The notes under the pieces are model-generated. The model was given only the letters and a program-made list of their open reading frames with translations, did no database searches and was not told where the DNA came from. From contig QAXH01003848.1 in NCBI GenBank assembly GCA_004335635.1, positions 1 through 30,432 on the forward strand: a stretch of DNA of 30,432 nucleotides, read 5' to 3'. Shown here piece by piece: positions 22,201 to 30,432 of the stretch. Made by a program: the position numbers and the translations under genes. The stretch is from Chloromonas sp. AAM2 (taxonomy: Eukaryota > Chlorophyta > Chlorophyceae > Chlamydomonadales > Chlamydomonadaceae). How positions within the stretch are numbered: position 1 is the stretch's first letter; each line of letters opens with the position of its first letter.

Positions 22201-22303
22201 TGCGTGATGCCAAGACAACGCAGCGAGACAGGGAACTCCGCGCACCTGCTTCATATGCCCGGGAGTCGTTTGTTCTCGATGCTGGGCGCTCCATGCCAAG
22301 CAT
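16228..22303 (-). CDS. Large Ser/Gly/Ala-rich protein of unknown function (~1,236 aa)
   Basis: Model, high to low: 22303-22246, 22098-21713, 21603-21350, 21155-21062, 20835-19822, 19632-19551, 19151-18079, 17797-17606, 17421-17227 (with N gap), 16860-16709, 16438-16228 (TAG). All phases agree (1,0,2,0,0,1,0,0,0,2). The seven exons below 20836 are well supported, with strong acceptors such as CTCCCCCGCTCAG before 16860. Exon 21155-21062 (acceptor GAG, donor GTGCAG) is weak; without it, translation could start at the ATG at 20841. No domain is recognised. Most is low-complexity and probably disordered: Ser/Gly/Arg-rich exon 5 (acidic DSNSSDSDGS patch), Gln/Ser/Pro-rich exon 7, and an eight-Ala run in exon 8. 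More ordered pieces are MTLDRFMAQMN, PIDPSIWRDYISVQ and the final RPWQAALHQLRPVLGQPFER. I infer a scaffold or regulatory protein; the function is unknown. Confidence 0.6.
17235..17255. other. Assembly gap (21 N) inside an exon
   Basis: Unresolved bases lie in exon 17421-17227 of the large unknown gene, beside a Gly/Ala/Pro-coding GC-rich stretch that is hard to sequence. Counted as written the gap keeps frame (21 = 7 codons), and the splice into the next exon then works. Its true length is unknown. Confidence 0.95.
17920..17964 (+). repeat. 45-bp dispersed repeat, copy 1
   Basis: Starts ACGAGCTGACGCAC and ends GCCAATGTGAAGTG. It matches 22962-23006 at 43 of 45 positions in the same orientation. 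It lies in intron 17798-18078 of the large unknown gene. Confidence 0.9.
18018..18060 (-). repeat. TG-tract-linked motif, copy c
   Basis: On the minus strand: GTGTGTTTTTGCATCTGTATT, broken here as GTGTGTTTTT then GCATCTGTATT, followed by CCCACAAGTGCAGCAGAAT. It begins within ~15 bases of the donor of exon 19151-18079, similar to the position of copy b after its donor. Confidence 0.65.
19190..19405. repeat. Diverged direct repeat in intron, offset ~177 bp
   Basis: GATCAGGCAAGCCCGGTCCT... at ~19188 and GATCAGAAAAGCCGGCTTCT... at ~19366 stay similar for ~50 bases (both continue ACTGAAMCCCAA, GCACAAM). It lies within intron 19152-19550 of the large unknown gene. Confidence 0.6.
21023..21049. repeat. 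9-bp tandem repeat, three copies
   Basis: TATCAAGCC occurs three times in a row, in intron 20836-21061 next to the least certain exon of the large unknown gene. Confidence 0.95.
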
Positions 22304-23596
22304 GACGAATCAGCTTTCCATGCCCTCACGTAGGCTGCGTCGTGTTTAGTGAGAATGCGATAAGTATGCTGCTACTTGTCATATGCGCGTGCTCGTCAGC
22401 TCTGTAGTTGCAGATTGCAGCACGGACTCGGTATCGAAATCCGGTACCTGGATTTCATAAAGCACTTTTTGCGCGAAATGCATGCGCGAGAGGGCACACG
22501 GCCCTAATGTAATTGGGCATTTTGCAATTGGCCCTTTTTCGTCAAACGTATGTGCACTGTACCGGAAATACGTCATGCCTATGCCGCACATTTACTCGCC
22601 CGTTTCTGTACCTGAGGACATTTCGTTTCCCAGTAAGCTTTCGCTGTGTACTGTTGTAGCTGAGGAAATCCATTCACTGTCTGAGCATTGCCAGTCCATA
22701 CAATCCTCGTCTCAGGCTTGCTTCCTGCTCATCATGCTCTGGGATGATCAGGCGCAAGCAGTGTAACGGACATGGGCCATGCTGAGAATACAGAGTATCA
22801 CTGGTGTTGCTTTCGTTTGTGACTACTAATACGTAATGAGCTACGTGGTGTATTCGTTGGGGGAGTGTCAGGACAGGACTGTGGCAGGCTTGCAGTTAGT
22901 CGAGTCGGGCCAGGCGCTTGTGCAGGTTTGTTCTGGCTCTTGGACAGAGCATGCAGCGCGGACGAGCTGACGCACCACACGCGATCATCAACGCCAATGT
23001 GAAGTGGGCTTGATACCACTTGCTCACATCAAACGCCTGATTGCCCCAGATGCCTGGGTGCCATGTCAAGGCCCCTCCCGTTCACTCGGACGCCATGAAC
23101 GCAGGTTCTAGGCGCCAGGTTTCTGCCAATGTCTTAAAAATCCACTGAAAACTGTCTGGATTACTGTGCAAGGGGGAGGTGGGGCCTTGACGTGGCACCC
23201 GGGCCCCTGGTCCCACCAGATCCAATACCCACCCATCAGGAAAGATGCGTGCAAGTTCGGATAGCTATGTCCGTTTAGATCTGGCAAGCCGTTTGAGTGT
23301 CCTCTGACGTGTGTGGATCATGACAAACGTCGGGGTCGACACAGTGTCTGTCAGATACGTAGCTTAAGTTGGGTCAAATGGCCCGCCACGTTGTCTGCAG
23401 CAGAAGCCTGACTGGGCAACGTTGTATCCACACAACGTCAGGCAAGAACGCATAATGCAAATTCTGGCGATGTCTGCGGCAACAAACCTTGATCACCAGC
23501 TTGAAAAACGAACTTCGGAAAAAGCGAGCTGTTGGATTGCGAATGCTGAGCACTTGCTCACCTTTTGCTGTGCAGCCATGTTATCGCAGTGACGGA
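22304..23596. promoter_or_regulatory. Divergent intergenic region between two gene starts
   Basis: About 1.3 kb separates the start codons of the minus-strand unknown gene and the plus-strand nucleotidyltransferase gene, so both promoters should be here. Open frames at 22379-22766 on both strands are antisense to each other and lack splice or domain support. The 45-bp dispersed repeat copy is at 22962-23006. No clear TATA box or known element is seen. Confidence 0.4.
22962..23006 (+). repeat. 45-bp dispersed repeat, copy 2
   Basis: Partner of 17920-17964, with two mismatches in 45. Flanks are unrelated, so this is a discrete dispersed unit, not part of a longer duplication. Confidence 0.9.
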
Positions 23597-26500
23597 ATGG
23601 GCGTAGTTGAGATGGAGGGGATCACCGCACTCCAGCCCACCTCCACCTGTTGCGACCGCACAGAGCAGCTTTTGCAGAGCATCAGGCCAGGCGCTAGCAG
23701 TCTTGACCGACGATCATGCATCACTCAATACATGCAGAGCGTGGTTTCCAGTTGCTTCTCAGACAGCCCTTCTCCAGTGCATCTGGTTCAGTTCGGCTCC
23801 GTGCCCTTGATGACATTCCTTCCAGACGGCGATATCGACCTCAGTATCATGAGTGCCGATACCGCTCTCAAAGAGACTTGGGCGACCCGGCTGTTCAGCT
23901 GGCTGGAGGAGGAGCAGAAAAGGGAAGACGCAGCCTTTAAAGTCATGAACGTACAGATCATCAATGCAGAGGTGGGATAAGTCCTGCGGTCACTCACCAT
24001 GCATCTACTTACACGCATGCCTGGATGCCCACATGCATTCGCCATGCCAGGCCCCATGCCAGGCCCCATGTTGGCATTTCCAGGCACGCCATGTTACTGC
24101 CCCGCTTGTGCACATGGCATGCCTCTCATGCTAGCAAACACACGCTCCAGACAGGCAGGGATGTGCGGTTTCTGTCGGTTGCCGCCACATCACAAGCTAC
24201 GATGGCTTACTTTCCGGCACAGGCAGCATACTCGTGTCAGAGCAAGCACACTGCTTTCATCACCACACCAGCAAACTCCAAACCCCTCTAACGTGGTTAA
24301 TCAAACGCAAGTGCCAGACAGAACAACCAAGTTACACAGTAGCCGGTGACCTGCCATGCAGTGTTTTGCTACGGACAAAAATAATAAACTGAATCAGCAC
24401 GTTTCACGTTTCAGGGGTTTAGCAAAGTGCACATGGGAATCAGCAGGGTTCGCAGCCGGCAAATCTAGGAACCACAAATCCAGACAGCAGCTGATGGCTG
24501 GTGGTAACATACCTCGACGCTCACAAGAGCTGGCTGCAGATAGGAGCGACCAGGTGTCAGCAGCTGTCGTGACTCGGCTGTTATGCTGTCTCTGTGGTCG
24601 ATGGTGACTAAGACAACGGCATCAAGGTGGCAGCAGCTAAAGGCAGCTAACGGCAGCTGGCACTGACCACCTTACGACTGACAGCATGAAGTCGCTGCGC
24701 CAGTGACAGCTGGCAGCAACAACAAATTAAGGCAACCGGCTTCAGACCTGGCACATCACATCACCATGTGTATTTTTCAATGCACTGCAAATTGCAGTTT
24801 CCCGCATGGTTTGGTGCATGTGTGTGCCTGGCCGCCTGCAGTGTCCTCAATGGCAGATTACATAGCAGTGATCAAATCGCAAGCCCTTTGACCACGACCA
24901 CGGCAGTGCCTGCCACTTGTGTCATCATGTCACGCATCATGTATACGCTGTTACACCATATCATATCACCCATCGTGTACACGCTGTTATACCATGCATA
25001 CAGGTCAAATTGCTCAAGTGCCTGGTAGACAACATCGTGGTTGACATTTCCTATCATCAAGTGGGCGGCATCACTGCACTGCGGTTTCTGGAAGAAGTTG
25101 ACAAACTCATTCCCGGGCATATCTTCAAGAAGAGTGTGATACTGGTAGGCGCTTGGGCATGTTGCCTTTGTGTGTCCATGCGCACAATGCACATGGCTGT
25201 ACCCGCAACTCAGGACAGTCATGGCAGGGCTTGCTGCAGGTTCAAAGCATATCAGTAGCTGCAAGTGTTCTGAAATGCAACAGGAAGCAATTCTGTGGGC
25301 TTTTATTAGCACAGAGTGAGACTGTAATCAGCTCACAAGTACTCAGCATGCGAAGAGCAGGGCTGTGATGGAGTCACCAGGAGACACGGCATGCGCCATG
25401 CCCGGAACCCAGCCAGCCAACCAGCCATTGCATTCGTGTCACGCTAGGGCCAGGCCACCAGGCATATGACACTAAAGCGAACGGCAGCCACCAGGCCTGG
25501 TACTGTGGCGACACAAGCCTTGCACAGCACATACAGCAGCCTCAGCTGGCCGGCCTTGGGCAGCCCTATGCCTGTCCAAGTGCTGAGTCGCAAGAGTGGA
25601 TGGGTCTACAGTCCACGGTGCCCATGCTTTGTTTAGAAAGGTGTTGTAGGCGGGCATCTAGGCTGTTGGGACTGCAGCACTGCAGCCCAGGAAACCGTAG
25701 TCTGTGCACAGCCAAGAGCTGCTGTACGGCTCGCCGGTGAGCATTAGAGGTTGCTTTCAAATGACGACTCTACGTGCTAAACAATTCAAGTCCTTTCAAA
25801 TCGTACGAGCTTTGACGTGCTAGTCAAACCACTGCCACTGGAGAGCATTTCCCTTCGCCCTATGCAGGTCAAGGCTTGGTGTTACTACGAGAGCCGTGTG
25901 TTGGGTGCCCACCACGGGCTGTTTTCCACCTACGCACTGGAGGTACTGGTTCTGCACGTTTTCAACCGCCACCATAGGAGCATCACGAGCCCTATACAGG
26001 TGTGTGAAAGGCGTGTGCGAGGGCAAGGAACAGCACCTGCACAGGAAGGATTTGCCTGGTGGCAATCATGACAGTAGTCATCCTGCCAACGTGTGACAGG
26101 CGTGTGAGGGCAAGGAAAAGGAAATGCCAGCAGAGTGTGAGACCCGGGTGCAGGTGTGCACGTTGGACCTGAATACTGCTTGGCATGCTGCTGCATGTGC
26201 AAAGCACGTAATCCTGGACGCTGAACAAATAGAATCTGCCAAGGAGTGATTGTTTTGTTCTTTCACGCCGTGTTTGCTGTTTACATACACTGCTCACTGC
26301 CGTGTATACTGCTTGGCACAGCATCTGCAAAGCTCAGAAAGCTGAACGTTGATCAGAAAGGTTGGCTCACTTATGACCACATTTGCTGTCTCCGTGGCGA
26401 TTGTAATAGTGAGTACTCTGCCCAAATCCGTATTTGTACTATGCTGCATACTGCTTGGCACGCTGCTGCATCTGTAAGAAGAAAGGATGTGCCTCTGAAG

Positions 26501-29500
26501 GTGTTTTTGTTGCCCACTAATGGTCGCATGTCTCTCATTAATGGTCGATCTTGTTGTTTTGGCAGGTGCTGTACCTATTTTTACTGGAGTGCAGCCAGTT
26601 CGACTGGGATCGTTTTTGCTTATGCCTCAAGGGCCGGATCCCACTGGCTAGCTTTCCTGATTACAACGGTAAGTCCCTGCTGATCAACCGTGTGTTTGAT
26701 GTATTGTTGAACTGGTTGATCTGATCAATTCAATCTGGGTGAATCCGCCACTTGACAACACCCACTTGGGACAATGCAATGGTTGGAAATGATAGAAGAA
26801 TCAGATCTCTACAGCGCAAAGCTCTGCACCGCCCCCTGCTGTGTGACATGCTGGATAGACTGCGCACTGCCAGGGGCATAGTTGTGATCATACAAGTAGT
26901 TCACGCCCTTCTTTGGCCGTAGCCACTCTTGGTGCCGCTGTGTGTGTATGTGCCGGTTTCACATCTGTGTCAACCCACAAATATAACAGATGATAGGGCG
27001 CTGTGTTGTGTGCGCAGTTGAGTGCTTGACCACGGACGACGCGCTTCTGAATCCTGAAGTGGAAACTGAGTGCCTGAGGAAGGCACGAGAGCACGAAGGA
27101 TTGGTGGAAGTGGGGGTGGGTGACGTGGAATGGACCGTCTGGGTATTGATAACAGAGCTTTGTTTTACCTGATGCTAAGCTGGCAATGAAGGCATTGCGC
27201 CTGAGGGTTTGGCGGGTTTGAACAAGCAGATGCGCTACCTTCAGAATTGTTAGTAGCTGATTCCCTCTTTGACCTTGAGGTTGGCACATGAGCAGGGCGA
27301 CCCAGTTGCTGCTGCTCTCGCGCTGCATGATGCTGATCAAATTCAGACCAAGTTCTTCGAGTTCACCTCATACCTGCTTGGCTATGCTATGGTGGTGAGC
27401 TGGCTTCACAATTCCCGCCTCTGCTTGTCTGTCGCAGGGTCCCCCAACGCCTCCAAACGGCACGGCCGGCTCCGACCCACCCGCGCCCCACTTCACCACT
27501 GTTGCCCCGCCCCAGCGGGTCGCCCCGACGTTTGTAGTGCGGTGCCTGAACATCCAGGACCCCTTGCAGCCGACCAACAACGTGGGGCGCTCGGTCACGC
27601 GGGGCAACATGTACCGAGTCCGGAGGGCCTTTGGGCACGGTGCCGCTGTGCTGGCAGGACTCCTGGTCAAGGTAAAAGTCTTCTGTTGCAATAGGTGGAC
27701 AAGCCAGTAAGGCACCAGCAGGAGATCAGCAAGAGCAGTGGACAAACTGATTGCAGCATATTGGCAGGTGACGAGCGTTGAACAAACTGATTGCAACATA
27801 GTTGGCAGATAGACCACTTGAAAAGAGCGATGGACAGACTGATTGCAACACACTTGAAAAAGCGGTGGACAAATTGCCAGCATACTCGCAGATATGCTAC
27901 GCAGCATCATTAAATAGCAGCAAGAAGCACAGCCCTGGTTGTGCATGTGCTTGTGACTACCAAACCGTCAAAGCTTTTTAAAGTGATGAGCCTAGGATAA
28001 CAACCACTAGTAATAAGAACTGGGCCCAGAGCGCACATGACAGCAATATGACTTCACATATCGTTTCTCAGTTCTTTCTCAATTTTCTCCTCCACGTGTT
28101 TCTTGTTGGATTGGAGGATGGTGAGGAGTGTCCATGCCATTGACGCATGCGCTCATCACGTGTTTCTTGTTGAATGTGTTTTCGTCTTTCACTCCTTCCT
28201 CTACTCACTTCTTGCTGTCCCACTTTGTATCTTGAATTGTGGGACAGCATCACTGTTCCTAAGCGCCAGCGCACATGAGCACCTTGTCCCGGCAATATTC
28301 TGCACTATGCTTTTATTCTTACTTCTTTTTCACTCTTTTCCTGGAACCGTAGGATGGCGAGGAGTGCTGCACTGCGTTTGACGAGTTTTTCCGCAACGTC
28401 TGGAACGCCCAGCGCCCTACTCTCCAGCAACGGCACTTACATGCCCTGGCCATGCGCACACAGCAACAGCAGGTGCAGCAGCAGCAGCAACCACAGCAGC
28501 CACAGCAGCAAGTCAGTGGTGGTGGCAGCAGCAATGCTGGCAGTGCTCCGGATGCGATTTCCCAGCATCAACAACATCACCACCACCAGCAGCAGCAACA
28601 GCAGATCACGGCCGCGCTTTACCATAACTTGTTGCATACCATGCAGCGTGCAACTATGGGTCAAGGTGGGGGTCGAGTGACTGCCCCCCCGGGGGCGCCT
28701 AATGGTCTAACTGTTGTCTATGGTCGGAATGCTGGGGATCTGCATCTGAATAATGCGAACCACTACCAACAGACAGCTGCCACAGCAGCACCTGCCGGCC
28801 AGCAACAGCAGCTGCCAGCCAGCCAGCAGCAGCAGCAGCAGCAGCGAGCTGTTGCAAGGCAGGCACCTTCCAGCATATCAACACCAGCCACACCTTCGGG
28901 AATGCAGCCAGGTGCGGGACAGGCGAAACTCGACGATGCGCTTGGTTCAGGCGTTCCCGTTTCAGAAACGGCCATGATGCAGGCGGTTCCTGAAACCGTT
29001 TCTGGTGCCGGCAGCGGAGGCGGTGCAGCAGGTGGCATATACAACCAACCCGCATTGATGCTTGCCTACAACCACCAGTTACAGCTGGCTGCTGCAGCTG
29101 CTGCTGCAGGAGTGACAGGAGGAAGGGAAACCCTGGCAGCTGTTACTGCCGCTAAGGCAGCTCAGGGGTACAGTCATTCTAGACGTTCGCCGGAACTGAA
29201 TCAGGAAGCACAGGGCGCAGGGGCAGGGCAAGAAACAGGCCAACCAACTGGTGGTTGGCATTGGGATTCACAAGGACGAAAGGGTCGGGTGGGGTCAATG
29301 ACTGTGGAGCCATTGAAACCGCCCTCACCAACCCCTATGAGTGCTTCAGCTGCTGCAGCTGCATTTGCAAACGGCTTGCAGCAGCAGCAAGTGACAGGCC
29401 TTTCACCCGGCAACAGCCCACGCCAGCCAGCGCTTTCAGAAGTCGCACCAGCCGGCCAGCAGGCCAGCCAGCAGGCAGCGCTGCTCCGGCTGCTCCAGCT

Positions 29501-30432
29501 CCAGCTGCACCAGCAGCCAGCAGCTGGCATGCAGCAGCTACCACACCCACAACAACAACCGCAACAACCACAACACCAGCATCACTATCACAGCGATAGC
29601 AACTTATCCAGCTATCCAAACTCACACCGGTCTACTCAGGACAAAGGCCACACTCCCCGTGTGTCGGCAGGCACCGACCAGGAGTCTCCAAACCTTCAGA
29701 GGGGCTCACAGCACTACCAGCAGCACCCGCATCAGCATCAGGACCAGGGGTCGGATGGCCGTTCCCCGCCGCCACAGATGCTGTTGCCTGATCCCCATGC
29801 GGCCTTCTCTGGCCTGCCACCGCCCCCACAATGGGTCACCCAACTGTCTCAATCCCAGGTGTGTGTCGTCGTCATCATCATCGTCATCATCACTACATGG
29901 CTTCCGCAGTTGCCTGTGGCTCTGCAGACCAATCAGTCCTGGAATTCAGCAGCCACTGTGGGTGCATGTGCATGTCTATCTGTGTCTGTTTGTGTGTCTG
30001 CGTCTGTCTGTGTTCGTCTGAGGCGAGAGGATACATCTAACACATTTGTAGACCAGAGGCTTCCTTGCCCCTCACGAATCCCAACTGTTGTAGCTTGTAC
30101 TGTTGGACCTGGCCATGCATGATGCACTGTGCCGGTGATCACTTTGTCTCTGCGCTTTTATGTTGAGTACCGTGCAGCTTCAGGCGTTGCAGCATGACTT
30201 TGAGAGAGCAGCTTTGGGCGTGACTCCAAACGATGACAACCGAGGCGGCCAGCCCGTCTTCACTCGCCACTCCACCCACCTACCCCCACAGCAGCACACA
30301 CACCAACAGCAGCAGCAGCAGTTCGAGCAGCATATACAACAGTACATGGACGGCAGCCCACGGTTAGCCCCATCAGGCGGTTCTGGGGCAGCAGGGCAGC
30401 AGGGTGCGGAATCGTGGGCACCACCAACATCA
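23597..30432 (+). CDS. Non-canonical poly(A) polymerase / PAP-OAS1-type nucleotidyltransferase, 3' end outside window
   Basis: Exons 23597-23971, 25004-25144, 25868-25999, 26566-26668, 27018-27115, 27438-27671, 28353-29858, 30178 to the window end; phases 0,0,0,1,0,0,0; 948 residues so far. Residues 66-81 (FGSVPLMTFLPDGDID) carry the GS motif and catalytic D79 and D81. VVDIS supplies the third Asp, D139. The PAP-associated half follows: KAWCYYESRVLGAHHGLFSTY (split here as KAWCYYESR and LGAHHGLFSTY), FDWDRFCLCLKG, then DPLQPTNNVGRSVTRGNMYR and VRRAFGHGA. This order is that of the land-plant family typified by Arabidopsis At3g51620/At3g61690. It likely adds nucleotides to RNA 3' ends. From residue ~395 a Gln/His/Ala/Pro-rich tail begins. 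The start has G at -3 and +4; an in-frame ATG at 23543 is possible. The donor of exon 5 may instead be after 27109. A phase-0 open segment at 27296-27394 could be an extra exon but would leave a 43-nt intron. Confidence 0.85.
24938..25003. repeat. Duplicated acceptor-region sequence
   Basis: CATGTATACGCTGTTACACCAT (shown as CATGTATACGC and TGTTACACCAT) at ~24938 and CATCGTGTACACGC TGTTATACCAT at ~24971 are diverged tandem copies just before the exon at 25004. Only the second is followed by a usable CAG. The rest of the 1,032-bp intron 23972-25003 holds small CATGCCAGGCCCC repeats near 24042-24068 and no supported exon. Confidence 0.6.
26000..26119 (+). repeat. Duplicated donor region after nucleotidyltransferase exon 3
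   Basis: GTGTGTGAAAGGCGTGTG plus CGAGGGCAAGGAA follows the exon end at 25999. GTGTGACAGGCGTGTG plus AGGGCAAGGAA recurs at 26091. The second copy carries a potential GTGTGA donor with no exon before it. Confidence 0.75.
26173..26477 (+). repeat. Three interspersed copies of a ~28-bp unit in an intron
   Basis: ATACTGCTTGGCAYGCTGCT-like units occur at 26173, 26306 (shorter) and 26448, in intron 26000-26565 of the nucleotidyltransferase gene. An in-frame stretch across them is not supported by family alignment. Confidence 0.8.
26941..26996 (+). repeat. TG-tract-linked motif, copy d
   Basis: TGTGTGTATG, then TTTCACATCTGTGTCA, CCCACAA and AACAGATGAT. It is the most diverged copy and sits just upstream of the acceptor at 27017 in intron 26669-27017. 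Confidence 0.55.
27735..27885. repeat. Degenerate tandem repeat in an intron
   Basis: RTGGACAAACTGATTGCARCATA-like units begin near 27739, 27780, 27831 and (weaker) 27865. TTGGCAG-like and CACTTGAAAA-like links lie between them. It lies in intron 27672-28352. Confidence 0.65.
28094..28172. repeat. Direct repeat CACGTGTTTCTTGTTG, two copies
   Basis: The 16-mer occurs at 28094 and 28157, flanking the false exon start described at 28115-28145. Confidence 0.85.
28115..28383 (+). repeat. Duplicated acceptor and exon start before nucleotidyltransferase exon 7
   Basis: 28115-28145 resembles 28351-28383, the true AG acceptor and start of exon 28353. Both read AGGATGGYGAGGAGTG, and similarity continues to a shared TTGACG with small gaps. 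Spliced at the upstream copy, the following sequence soon loses the conserved frame, so it looks like a decayed duplicate of the exon border. Confidence 0.6.
29865..29892. repeat. GTC/ATC trinucleotide microsatellite at a donor
   Basis: A GTCGTCGTCATCATCATCG-type run starts six bases after the GTGTGTGTC donor at 29859. A TGTGTCTGTTTG-rich tract follows later in intron 29859-30177. Confidence 0.85.

Noticed and set aside
27296..27394. Additional nucleotidyltransferase exon
   Set aside because: Phase 0 at both ends and a GTGAGC donor are suggestive, but it would leave a 43-nt intron and nothing in the family supports the sequence. Kept only as a remark.
29859..30122. Continuation of the Q-rich open frame past 29858
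   Set aside because: The frame enters a GTGTGTGTC donor and low-complexity TG/TCA sequence. A CAG acceptor at 30177 resumes a Q-rich frame in phase.
1..30432. CRISPR arrays, rRNA/tRNA genes, transposase or reverse transcriptase genes
   Set aside because: None is visible. Repeats are short and irregular, lie mostly in introns, and lack the structure of these classes.

Overview
This is intron-rich eukaryotic nuclear DNA with no bacterial operon features. The proteins point to the green plant lineage, and the style of the sequence (Gln/Ala-rich CAG and GCA tracts in coding DNA, GTGAGY/GTGCGY/GTGGGT donors, many small intron repeats) suggests a chlorophyte alga, probably chlorophycean. The species cannot be named from the window. 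Gene models were built by hand from open frames plus GT-AG sites whose phases match across each intron; none has transcript support.

Layout. (1) 2-3736, plus strand: 3' part of a reticulon-homology-like ER membrane protein gene, seven exons in the window. (2) 5096-10668, minus strand, convergent with gene 1: a complete 12-exon gene of 446 codons plus stop for a plant-type HIRIP3/CHZ histone chaperone (likely H2A.Z-H2B class). (3) 10669-13334: gene-poor accessory segment with a ~234-bp, ~98% identical inverted repeat around a 653-bp spacer. The spacer carries a TGACGTCA palindrome next to two E2F-type sites. A decayed copy of part of the reticulon gene lies just outside the right arm. (4) 13335-15727, minus: a protein of the plant DUF506/PDDEXK_6 family, seven exons. 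(5) 16228-22303, minus: an 11-exon model for a ~1,236-residue, Ser/Gly/Ala-rich, mostly disordered protein with no recognised domain; one exon contains a 21-N gap. (6) 23597-30432, plus, divergent from gene 5: a non-canonical poly(A) polymerase/nucleotidyltransferase with all three catalytic Asp and a very long Gln-rich tail, running off the window.

The genes do not form a pathway, although the chaperone (chromatin) and the nucleotidyltransferase (RNA tailing) both serve gene expression. The recurring oddity is the partial duplication of exon-intron borders: an acceptor plus exon start repeated in tandem (genes 1 and 6), a donor plus exon end repeated (genes 2 and 6), and a border copied to another place (gene 1 into the accessory segment). 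A short motif linked to TG tracts also recurs in four introns. These are the features most worth following up.
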